From positions 1-11,324 of the forward strand of contig JAQBZA010000068.1 in the NCBI GenBank assembly GCA_027622795.1: a stretch of 11,324 nucleotides of DNA, written 5' to 3'. The stretch is from Planctomycetota bacterium. GTDB lineage: Bacteria > Planctomycetota > Planctomycetia > Pirellulales > UBA1268. This document shows, in pieces, positions 1 to 5,430 of this stretch. The position numbers were made by a program, and so were the translations under genes. Each line of letters opens with the position of its first letter. The stretch's first letter is position 1. The notes under the pieces are model-generated. The model saw only the letters and a program-made list of their open reading frames with translations, had not been told where the DNA came from and searched no databases.

Positions 1-86
1 TCCTAGAGAAATGATCGTCGCCGGTCGGCCTCGGGCCGGTCGGATACAAAACCCGGCTTACAGGTCCGCTCCAGTACTATCTTTAC

Positions 87-117
87 GGTTTCGCGGCCCT
101 CCGTGGCCCGCGAAACC
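87..117. repeat. Perfect 10-bp inverted repeat across the edge of repeat copy 1
   Basis: GGTTTCGCGG (87-96) pairs perfectly with CCGCGAAACC (108-117) around an 11-base loop. The left arm begins outside the 72-bp unit, so copy 2 lacks this hairpin. No T-tract follows on either strand, so it does not look like a terminator. Confidence 0.6.
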
Positions 118-164
118 TTACCGGCCTCCGGCCGGAAGGGAGCGTCGCCTCCAGCGATGCGGTC
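93..164. repeat. 72-bp direct repeat, copy 1
   Basis: This unit recurs at 189-260 with a single mismatch (T at 157, C at 253), giving a 96-bp period and a 24-bp spacer. Inside it is a short perfect inverted repeat, CCGGCC-TCC-GGCCGG (121-135), which could form a tight hairpin. Two copies with a 72-bp unit do not fit a CRISPR array. Confidence 0.85.
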
Positions 165-188
165 ACCGGTCGGCGTGGCGCCTCGCGT

Positions 189-260
189 GCGGCCCTCCGT
201 GGCCCGCGAAACCTTACCGGCCTCCGGCCGGAAGGGAGCGTCGCCTCCAGCGACGCGGTC
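189..260. repeat. 72-bp direct repeat, copy 2
   Basis: This is the second copy of the unit at 93-164, 71 of 72 bases identical. The identity stops sharply on both sides, so the unit has defined ends. The 24-bp spacer between the copies contains one of the CCGGTCGG octamers. Confidence 0.85.
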
Positions 261-282
261 TGTGGAGAGCGGCCGCTCGTTA

Positions 283-708
283 TCACGACGCGGCCCTGGT
301 GTTGAGGTTTTGGCGTTCTTGCTCGTCGATCAGTTTCATCAGCTTTGAGATGCAGAGGGTGTTGATGCTTACCCGCATCTGCTCCGCCTCAACCTTTAGC
401 GTCTCATGCAGCGACCGCGGCATCCGCACCGTGACCACCCGTTGGGTCTCCCGGGCGGCCGGCAGATCCCGTTGCTTGGTTCGCAACTCCTCGAGCATTT
501 CACGGATCCTGGCATACTCGGGCGAGCACTCAAACTGGACAAGGGCCTCGGGATCACTGAACGTGCGGCGGACGATGCCGTCGACCCCCAGCACCTCGCG
601 GAAAAAGACCACCCATTCTGGACCCATGGCATGGAGTCGTTCAGCGACCTCCAAAACGGCCTGGGTGGCATGAGGATCGGTTCGACGGTGCAGTGACTTC
701 GCGGGCAT
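283..708 (-). CDS. Ribbon-helix-helix (Arc/HicB-antitoxin-like) protein
   Basis: The protein has 141 residues. The C-terminal part (about 90-127) reads as a ribbon-helix-helix DNA-binding fold: strand VVTVRMP (91-97), first helix RSLHETLKVEAEQ, then a second helix starting at SINTLCISKLM. This fold binds DNA as a dimer through its paired strands and occurs in Arc/MetJ-type repressors and antitoxins. The N-terminal 85 residues, including EWVVFFREVLG and a charged helix REMLEELRTKQR, are not a domain I can name. I chose the ATG at 708 because the frame upstream of it is Arg/Pro-rich and unlikely; a GAGGG lies about 14 bases before it. No HicA or other toxin gene is adjacent, so a transcription regulator is as likely as an orphan antitoxin. 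The call of the fold is fairly safe; the role is not. Confidence 0.7.
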   Translation of the reverse strand: MPAKSLHRRTDPHATQAVLEVAERLHAMGPEWVVFFREVLGVDGIVRRTFSDPEALVQFECSPEYARIREMLEELRTKQRDLPAARETQRVVTVRMPRSLHETLKVEAEQMRVSINTLCISKLMKLIDEQERQNLNTRAAS

Positions 709-870
709 GGCTAGTTTCGCCCTCAACGGGCGACTCCTTCTTGAGGGGCATCGCTGATGATTTGTGTGGGGCCGGGCCTTGGCTCCACGTGGCAAACTCT
801 GTCAACGCGGTCAAGCGCCAGCATGAAGTGCCATCACAGCAACGACTTACGTCGCAAAGCAGGGGCAAGG

Positions 871-930
871 CCTGTTTTTGGGCAGCGGTGCCTGCCGGCG
901 TGGCAGCGGGCCGCTTGCCCAAAAAGCAGG
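871..930. repeat. Long imperfect inverted repeat
   Basis: CCTGTTTTTGGGCAGCGG (871-888) pairs over all 18 bases with 911-930, which has two extra single bases (bulges). The core TTTTTGGGCA / TGCCCAAAAA is perfect. The loop is 22 bases. A GGGG at 862-865 and a CCCC at 935-938 may lengthen the stem. Neither strand has a T-run directly after the stem, so a simple terminator is unlikely. It could be a structured RNA element or a small palindromic mobile repeat. Confidence 0.65.
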
Positions 931-1008
931 CAGACCCCCGGTTTTGCATTGTGCCAACTGTCCGGATTGTTTTGGCTGTGTTTTGCGGTGTTTTTGGCGA
1001 CGCGGGCT

Positions 1009-1142
1009 CGGGGTTGCCCGTGCCATTTCGCCGGACGTTCGTGAAGGGCATCCATGCCCTTCACTCACTCGACGCCAGCTTCGCTCTCGGCATCCTGCCT
1101 CCGCTCGCTGCCAACGCCGGCTCCATGGCACCGGCAACCCCG
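1009..1142. repeat. 134-bp palindromic element with 18-bp inverted ends
   Basis: The ends 1009-1026 and 1125-1142 are inverted copies of each other with one mismatch in 18. The 98 bases between them contain a perfect shorter hairpin (1041-1064). The nested layout resembles a REP/BIME-like or MITE-like intergenic palindrome. No transposase gene is nearby and I cannot see target-site duplications. Confidence 0.55.
1041..1064. repeat. Perfect 11-bp hairpin inside the palindromic element
   Basis: GTGAAGGGCAT (1041-1051) and ATGCCCTTCAC (1054-1064) are perfect inverted copies separated by two bases. As RNA the loop would probably open to four bases. It is not followed by a T-tract. Confidence 0.75.
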
Positions 1143-1177
1143 AACTGGACCCTCGGCAGGCTGAGTCTCAAAAGTAG

Positions 1178-1195
1178 GACAGGCTTCAGCCTGTC
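1178..1195 (-). terminator. Probable intrinsic terminator of the mch-ligase operon
   Basis: A perfect 8-bp stem (GACAGGCT / AGCCTGTC, 2-base loop) overlaps the TGA stop codon of the ATP-grasp gene. Read on the minus strand the stem is followed by CTACTTTTGAG, a modest T-rich tail. The position and shape fit a terminator; the weak T-tract and the overlap with the stop codon are reasons for caution. It may also belong to the family of palindromes filling this intergenic region. Confidence 0.45.
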
Positions 1196-2117
1196 ATCCC
1201 GGCAGCGCGGCCGGGCGTTCCACGTATTCCGCGACGGCCGCAGTGATGTCGGCTCCGGTCGCTGTTTCCAGGCCCCGCCAGCCGGGGACGCCGTTGACTT
1301 CGAGAACTGCCACGCCACCATCGGGTGTCGGGATCAGGTCCACTCCCGCGATCTCGGTGCCCACGGCCGCGGCGGCCTTCCGGGCTACGCCCAGCCACTC
1401 GTCGGGAGGCGCGAACGTCTCGGCCTGGCCACCACAGGAGAGGTTGGTCCGCCATTCGCCCGGAGCCGCCCGCCGCCGCATGGCAAAGCCGTGGTCCCCC
1501 ACCAAGAGGATGCGGGCATCCCAGCCCGGGTGCGGAATGAATTGCTGGATGTAGAAGACTCCGCCGCAGGATGCCGCAGACGTGGCGGATCGCGTGGCTG
1601 CCTCGACGTCGGCAGCGCTCCTTAGCCGCACCAGGCCCCGGCCGCGGGAGCCGAAGAGTGGCTTGAGCAGACAATCGCCTCCGAGGTCTTCCCAGGCGGT
1701 GAGGGCAGCTGATGCGTCTTGCACCACACAAGTGGCCGGCACGGCAAGCCCTGCCGCAGCGATGTGGCACAGCGCGAGATGCTTGTCGATCGCCACTTCC
1801 AGGGATCGCGGGCTGTTGATCACCCGGCAGCCATGGATGACAAGCCGGCTGAGCAAATTCATCCGAAAGATCACCTCGTGTAACCATTGCGTTGGCGACC
1901 TTCCCCCGGGCATGCCGCGGACCACGATGAGGTCGGCTTTGGCAACCGCTGCCGGTTGAATCGTCTCTCGGTCGCCAGCAGAGACGGCCAGACCCGCGGA
2001 AAGCTGCCGCCAAGGAGCAATCCCAACCGAGTGGCCACGGGCGGCGAGGGCGGCGGCCAAACGCGACGCATGCCAGCCTGTTGGCTCCCCGAGAATCACC
2101 ACCCGTCGCGTGCTCAC
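1194..2117 (-). CDS. RimK-type ATP-grasp ligase of the H4MPT/methylofuran gene group
   Basis: The protein has 307 residues and is an ATP-grasp ligase of the RimK/MptN kind, which joins an amino acid (often glutamate) to a carboxylate using ATP. Visible features are an N-terminal pre-ATP-grasp part (VVILGEPTGWHASRL), Lys112 in DKHLA, the nucleotide-binding loop LKPLFGSRGRGL with Lys152, IQQFI (190-194), WDARIL (199-204), an Arg-rich segment ending TNLSCGG (225-230), and the metal-binding residues Asp260, Glu273 and Asn275 in VLEVNGVPGW. I set the start at the GTG at 2117 because it overlaps the mch stop codon as GTGA and the homologous part begins right after it; the longer frame upstream only re-reads mch. 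Coupling to mch suggests a cofactor role: H4MPT glutamate ligase (MptN-like) or a methylofuran tyramine-glutamate ligase (MfnD-like) are the candidates. The superfamily is clear, the substrate is inferred. Confidence 0.85.
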   Translation of the reverse strand: MSTRRVVILGEPTGWHASRLAAALAARGHSVGIAPWRQLSAGLAVSAGDRETIQPAAVAKADLIVVRGMPGGRSPTQWLHEVIFRMNLLSRLVIHGCRVINSPRSLEVAIDKHLALCHIAAAGLAVPATCVVQDASAALTAWEDLGGDCLLKPLFGSRGRGLVRLRSAADVEAATRSATSAASCGGVFYIQQFIPHPGWDARILLVGDHGFAMRRRAAPGEWRTNLSCGGQAETFAPPDEWLGVARKAAAAVGTEIAGVDLIPTPDGGVAVLEVNGVPGWRGLETATGADITAAVAEYVERPAALPG

Positions 2118-3100
2118 ACACCAGCTCCAGCAATCTTCTCGGCAGGGCTCGTAAAGGATCGCTGCACGATCGCCGGCGCGAGGTTGCCGAAGCGATGGTG
2201 ACAACCTGAGTCGACATTCACGAAGTCAATCATCGCCGGGGCAAAGAGCGCCGGATCGAGGGCATAAAAATCCCGACCTGCCCGTTCGAAGAGGTCGATA
2301 AACAGCGCTCCGTAGTCGGGCGACGCCTGGCTCACCGCCTGCGGGCCGATGGCCAGCAGACTCCCATCATCACCGGTCACTTCGACAACAACATGGCTCC
2401 CGTAAAGAATGGCATCGTTGGTGCGACCAATGGCGATCAGGTCTTTTTTGGGAACCGGTGCCAGTGGCGCCCGGCCGTGGCCGCGCCGAATGCGACGGAG
2501 ATCAAAATGCAGCGAGTGCAGTTTGTGAAGCGCGGTTTCAAGCGACCGGGCGATCACCTGCAGCGTGCCTGCTGGGCTGGCGGTTCGGGCCACAAGCAGC
2601 ACGAGTTTTTCCGGGGCCACGCCCGCCTCACGAGCCAGTTGGTGGCAGACCGGCTCCGGCGGCAGTGAAGGCGACTCGAGAAGTCCTACAGCCACCGGTG
2701 GCCGCTCCCGCATGCCGATCTCATCGAAGAGATCCTCACGGCCGATTGCCGCCCGGAGCGGACCGCTCGCCATGGCAAAATAGGTTTCGTGGCTCACCTT
2801 CCAGCCGGCATACTGGGCTGCCAGGCAGGCAGCCACCGGCTGCTCACTTGAGATGGCCACCACTGGCCACGGGCAATCAGGCCATTCATTTTCGAATGCG
2901 GCCCCATGTTCAAGGGTCACCTCAGCGCGGCCCGCCAGCGCGGCCCGTGCCATCGTGAGGCCCGCGTCAATACCCCCCGATTCCCGGATACCACAATCGA
3001 CAACTCGCACCCCGCCAACACGGTGCAACGCGACACCGGCCTGCGCAGCACTGGCCAAGAGCGGTTCGACCGTGGCGAGGGCGGATTCATTGAGCAGCAT
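2114..3100 (-). CDS. mch: Methenyltetrahydromethanopterin cyclohydrolase
   Basis: The 328-residue protein is Mch, which interconverts 5,10-methenyl-H4MPT and 5-formyl-H4MPT in the cytoplasm as part of formaldehyde oxidation to formate or CO2. The length matches the family (about 320). Family landmarks seen are ASGPLRA (111-117), the core TASPAGTLQVIARSLETALHK (about 173-193), AIGRTNDAILYG (223-234) and FYALDPALFAPA (278-289). Arg185 and Glu188 in ARSLE fit the active-site Arg/Glu pair described for archaeal Mch. I chose the ATG at 3100 because a good GGGGAA Shine-Dalgarno sequence lies 8 bases upstream; the frame stays open further up (to 3166) but that part has no family resemblance. It is the first gene of a two-gene operon with the ATP-grasp ligase (4-base overlap) and is divergent from the DtxR-like gene. 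Confidence 0.95.
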   Translation of the reverse strand: MLLNESALATVEPLLASAAQAGVALHRVGGVRVVDCGIRESGGIDAGLTMARAALAGRAEVTLEHGAAFENEWPDCPWPVVAISSEQPVAACLAAQYAGWKVSHETYFAMASGPLRAAIGREDLFDEIGMRERPPVAVGLLESPSLPPEPVCHQLAREAGVAPEKLVLLVARTASPAGTLQVIARSLETALHKLHSLHFDLRRIRRGHGRAPLAPVPKKDLIAIGRTNDAILYGSHVVVEVTGDDGSLLAIGPQAVSQASPDYGALFIDLFERAGRDFYALDPALFAPAMIDFVNVDSGCHHRFGNLAPAIVQRSFTSPAEKIAGAGV

Positions 3101-3108
3101 GCGTGGTG

Positions 3109-3114
3109 TTCCCC
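3109..3114 (-). promoter_or_regulatory. Shine-Dalgarno site of mch
   Basis: GGGGAA on the minus strand, 8 bases before the ATG at 3100. It decides between this start and two in-frame ATGs further upstream. Confidence 0.6.
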
Positions 3115-3137
3115 GTGGCAGGTATGATGATCCTCCA

Positions 3138-3166
3138 ATCATGCAATCGAACTCACGCAGCGACAA
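3138..3166 (-). promoter_or_regulatory. Candidate sigma-70-type promoter of mch
   Basis: On the minus strand TTGTCG (3166-3161) and CATGAT (3143-3138) are separated by 17 bases; each matches four of six consensus positions. Transcription would start near 3131, leaving a leader of about 30 bases that includes the GGGGAA site. The -35 box overlaps the dyad at 3164-3182. Planctomycete promoters are poorly conserved, so this is tentative. Confidence 0.35.
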
Positions 3167-3182
3167 CGCCCTGAGGGCGGTG
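3164..3182. promoter_or_regulatory. 19-bp dyad, candidate operator of the DtxR-like regulator
   Basis: The 19 bases from 3164 to 3182 form an inverted repeat around G3173 with eight of nine pairs matching (mismatch at 3166/3180); the inner six pairs are CGCCCT / AGGGCG. DtxR-family operators are typically imperfect palindromes of about 19 bp, although the sequence differs from the AT-richer classical box. It lies 40 bases before the GTG of the regulator and touches the predicted -35 box of mch, so one bound protein could act on both genes. The palindrome is seen; its function is inferred. Confidence 0.3.
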
Positions 3183-3222
3183 ATCGCAAAAATGGCCGCT
3201 GTACCCCCGAGGTCGCTGAGAC

Positions 3223-3891
3223 GTGCCCAGTCTGACCGTTGAAAATTACGTCAAGACAATCTTCCAGATCAGTAGTGATCAGGAGGGCAGGCCCGCCAGT
3301 ACAGGGCAGATCGCCGCCGCGTTGGACGTGCTGCCTGGCACGGTGACGAGCATGCTCAAGACCCTCGACGCCGCCCGTCTGGCTTCCCATAAGCCCTACG
3401 AGGGCGTCTCGCTAACGCGGGCCGGCCGCATGCTCGCCCTGCGGATGATTCGGCGGCATCGGCTGATCGAGTTGTTTCTCTTGCGCACCCTCGAAATGAC
3501 ATGGGATGAGGTGCACGACGAAGCGGAGCACATGGAACACGCCGTGAGCGATCTGCTCATCGACCGCATCGACACCTTTCTGGGACACCCGGATGTTGAT
3601 CCGCATGGTGATCCGATTCCCCGCGGTGAGTCGATGACGATGCAGGCGGTCGATACCGAGGCGCGTTCGCTCGCCGAGGTTGCCGAGGGAGGTCGCTTTC
3701 GACTGGCTCGGGTGCTTGACCAGTCGTCGGAGTTTCTGCGTTATCTCACCGAGTCGGGATTGACCCTTGGCACCGAGGGGGAAGTGGAGCGGAATCCCGA
3801 CGGGGCAGGACTGATGCGGATCAGGCTCGGCCAGCAGTCACTCGCCCTGGCGATCGACGCCGCTGGCAAGCTTGTCGTCACAGAGACGTGA
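3223..3891 (+). CDS. DtxR/IdeR-family metal-dependent transcription regulator
   Basis: The 222-residue protein has the full three-domain DtxR layout: a winged helix-turn-helix (about 1-65, recognition part ALDVLPGTVTSMLKTLD), a metal-binding and dimerisation domain (about 66-140) and a C-terminal SH3/FeoA-like domain (about 148-222). The numbering matches corynebacterial DtxR without gaps through the metal sites: His79, Glu83, His98 and Glu170 are present (ancillary site), and Glu102, Glu105 and His106 occupy the primary site, where DtxR has Cys102. Position 10 is Val instead of Met, and the MntR ligands Asp8 and Glu11 are replaced by Asn8 and Lys11. The metal could be iron or manganese. Translation starts at GTG with GAGG 10 bases before it. 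It is divergent from mch, and its end overlaps the PTPS-family gene by 14 bases tail to tail. Family certain, metal and targets unknown. Confidence 0.9.
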   Translation: MPSLTVENYVKTIFQISSDQEGRPASTGQIAAALDVLPGTVTSMLKTLDAARLASHKPYEGVSLTRAGRMLALRMIRRHRLIELFLLRTLEMTWDEVHDEAEHMEHAVSDLLIDRIDTFLGHPDVDPHGDPIPRGESMTMQAVDTEARSLAEVAEGGRFRLARVLDQSSEFLRYLTESGLTLGTEGEVERNPDGAGLMRIRLGQQSLALAIDAAGKLVVTET

Positions 3892-4390
3892 CACGCCGCT
3901 CCCACACGGCCGACTGACCGAGGCACTCATCGACTTCGATGCGAAGCGTACCGCGAATCGGCTGGCCCCGTGTGGCCATCGCCTGCAACAACTCACAGCC
4001 GATCCAGCGGGCGATCCATTCGGCCGTCGTGTTCGCCACCGGTAGGAGGAGACACTCGTCGGCGGGAAACACCCAGCGACGGTCCCCGAACCGTACCGTC
4101 ACTTCGCCCCGCCCCGGGGCGACCTCGGCTGTTGTCACGTCGAGGAAGCGGTTTTGGGTGGGGAGGAGCATGCGGTGGTCAAGCCGGGTTGTGATTGCGG
4201 CAAGCTGGTCACGCAGGAGGATGAAGTCGATCACCATGCCATGGGCGTCCGGTTCACCCTCTACTTCAGCGGCGGCAGTCCAGTTGTGGCCGTGGACCGG
4301 CTCGCAGAGAGTGTCGGTGAGCGTGATGAAATGACCGGCGCAGAAGACATGCACGGCCTTCCGCATTCGGACAGCGTAGTGTTCGGTCAT
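3878..4390 (-). CDS. PTPS/QueD-family protein with the C-E-x-x-H-G-H motif
   Basis: The protein has 170 residues and belongs to the 6-pyruvoyl-tetrahydropterin synthase / 6-carboxytetrahydropterin synthase family (COG0720), zinc enzymes acting on dihydroneopterin triphosphate. His20 (AGHF), His33 and His35 (HGH) form the zinc site. Cys29 and Glu30 in CEPVHGH give the combined motif described for family members having both QueD and PTPS-III activity; PTPS-III makes 6-hydroxymethyl-7,8-dihydropterin, the precursor of folate and H4MPT. LDHRML (about 90-95) and the C-terminal IEVDE (149-153) also fit. It is longer than E. coli QueD (about 120). Its ATG overlaps the stop of the CitG-like gene as ATGA, so the two are probably co-translated. 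No queC, queE or queF gene is near, so a queuosine role has no local support. Confidence 0.85.
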   Translation of the reverse strand: MTEHYAVRMRKAVHVFCAGHFITLTDTLCEPVHGHNWTAAAEVEGEPDAHGMVIDFILLRDQLAAITTRLDHRMLLPTQNRFLDVTTAEVAPGRGEVTVRFGDRRWVFPADECLLLPVANTTAEWIARWIGCELLQAMATRGQPIRGTLRIEVDECLGQSAVWERRVTSL

Positions 4391-5331
4391 GGAACTGATC
4401 TCCGCAAGAGAATGTACACGGCCGCGGCGATGAGGTCGGCCGTGGTGCCGGGATTGATTCGCCGCGGCGCGCGGAGCGAATCATCGAAGGCGGCCTCGGC
4501 CGCAGGGCGGTCCATGGGATTGGTGGACAGCACGGCAGCGGCCTGGGCCGACACTGCCGCGGCGACGGAGGCGCCGTGCCGCCGCCGGATCAGTGAGTCG
4601 GGCGCGCGGGCCAGCTGCTTCAGGAAGGCATCAACGATCGCCTGTCGCCAGTCGTGCCGCGTCGCCAATGCAACGGACAGGTCATCGACTATTCTGCCGA
4701 GGCCGTTCGCATAGCCGTTTGCCCACAGCGCCGCGATCGCATCGCGGCCAGCAGCGAGCCGCATCGCCGTGAGAATGTCATCAGGGGGAGGGCCAGCGAG
4801 GTCATGTCGATGGGCTGTTCCCAGACCTCCCGGCCCAGCGTCGCCAATCGCCAGCCAGACTGCGGCGGCGTCGGTGGCGTCGAGTCTGGCAAGCCTGGCG
4901 GCCGTGGCAGTGGAGACCGAGGTGAGGCAGTCACCCTCAGCGACAGTGGCCCACGTGTCCGCCGGCACCGCCGCTAGCGGCGCGATCGCGAGGATCATGC
5001 CGAGATTGGCGTTGGAGCGAGTCACGCGGCGCGACTCCCGAACAGCCTCGAGGATCACGGCCCCAAGTGGCCGGCAAACGGCCTGCTGGAAAATCGGCCC
5101 AATCGTGATGGCCGCCGCCACGAAATCATCGTGGGTGAGGTCAGGAAAAGCGGCCGCGGGATGCACGTTACCCGGCTTCGCCGCCGCCGCCTCAAGGAGA
5201 CAGGCCATCGTGGCCGCCCAGCCCGCGCCACCGCGGGGAAGCTCTGCCGGAACACGGTCTTGCCACTCCCGGCACGCCACGCGGAGCGCCAGGGCTGCGG
5301 CGGGAATATGTAAATCGTGTGTGACGGGCAT
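4387..5331 (-). CDS. CitG/MdcB-like triphosphoribosyl-dephospho-CoA synthase homologue
   Basis: The 314-residue protein resembles the CitG/MdcB family, which transfers the triphosphoribosyl group of ATP to dephospho-CoA to make the prosthetic-group precursor of citrate lyase or malonate decarboxylase. Landmarks are EAAAAKPGNVHP (47-58), SNANLGMILAIAPLA (106-120), DAGPGGLG (164-171), PDSLIRRRHG (244-253) and NPGTTADLIAA (293-303). I took the ATG at 5331, since the frame upstream has no family resemblance. No citrate lyase or malonate decarboxylase subunit is present; the coupled PTPS-family gene and nearby mch suggest that it acts in H4MPT or methylofuran cofactor synthesis, for example as a ribosyl transferase. 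That is an inference. It is divergent from ppk1 with a 99-base gap, in which I see no clear promoter. Confidence 0.8.
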   Translation of the reverse strand: MPVTHDLHIPAAALALRVACREWQDRVPAELPRGGAGWAATMACLLEAAAAKPGNVHPAAAFPDLTHDDFVAAAITIGPIFQQAVCRPLGAVILEAVRESRRVTRSNANLGMILAIAPLAAVPADTWATVAEGDCLTSVSTATAARLARLDATDAAAVWLAIGDAGPGGLGTAHRHDLAGPPPDDILTAMRLAAGRDAIAALWANGYANGLGRIVDDLSVALATRHDWRQAIVDAFLKQLARAPDSLIRRRHGASVAAAVSAQAAAVLSTNPMDRPAAEAAFDDSLRAPRRINPGTTADLIAAAVYILLRRSVP

Positions 5332-5430
5332 CAGGCTCTCAGCCGCCGACGTGGGGAAAGGTACACTGTAACGAGCGGAGTCTACCGTACGGAACGTGGT
5401 GGGCCCGCGCATCACGGAGCCCATGCAGCC

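Larger units (their letters stand above)
1..282. other. Repeat-rich intergenic stretch without a convincing gene
   Basis: No reading frame here looks like a real protein: the frames that stay open translate the repeats into Arg/Pro/Gly-rich peptides. The stretch holds two copies of a 72-bp direct repeat, a perfect hairpin at the left edge of the first copy, and three copies of the octamer CCGGTCGG (21-28, 36-43, 166-173). It lies downstream of the ribbon-helix-helix gene. Its function is unknown; it resembles the interspersed intergenic repeats of large planctomycete genomes, which is an inference. Confidence 0.6.
709..1193. other. Intergenic region with several inverted repeats
   Basis: About 485 bases separate the ribbon-helix-helix gene from the end of the mch operon. 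The frames that stay open on both strands have no recognisable domain and are partly translations of the inverted repeats listed separately (871-930, 1009-1142, 1041-1064, 1178-1195). The right part must hold the 3' end of the mch operon transcript, and the left part the promoter of the 283-708 gene, although I could not pick out a promoter. Confidence 0.6.

Noticed and set aside
93..260. Possible CRISPR array
   Set aside because: Only two copies, a 72-bp unit longer than normal CRISPR repeats, a single 24-bp spacer and no cas gene.
83..286. Minus-strand frame coding for a repeated Arg/Pro-rich peptide
   Set aside because: The 96-bp period is a multiple of three, so any frame through the repeats gives a repeated peptide; other frames are open as well, and there is no family resemblance.
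871..930. Intrinsic terminator
   Set aside because: Neither strand has a T-tract after the stem, and it is far from the nearest gene end.
693..1625. Long plus-strand open frame
   Set aside because: It runs through the inverted repeats and then antisense to the ATP-grasp gene; it has no domain and low-complexity Arg/Pro/Gly content typical of a GC-rich shadow frame.
1186..2217. Second long minus-strand frame overlapping the ATP-grasp gene
   Set aside because: It is a shifted frame of the same region, without ATP-grasp motifs; the frame ending at 1194 has all of them.
4387..5331. Role in citrate lyase or malonate decarboxylase maturation
   Set aside because: No subunit gene of either enzyme is present and the coupled gene is a pterin enzyme; it remains possible only if those genes lie elsewhere.
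5366..5392. CTGTAAC and CCGTACGG upstream of ppk1 as a Pho box or other operator
   Set aside because: Only one half-site resembles a Pho box, with no second direct repeat at the right distance, and the eight-base palindrome is too short to carry weight.
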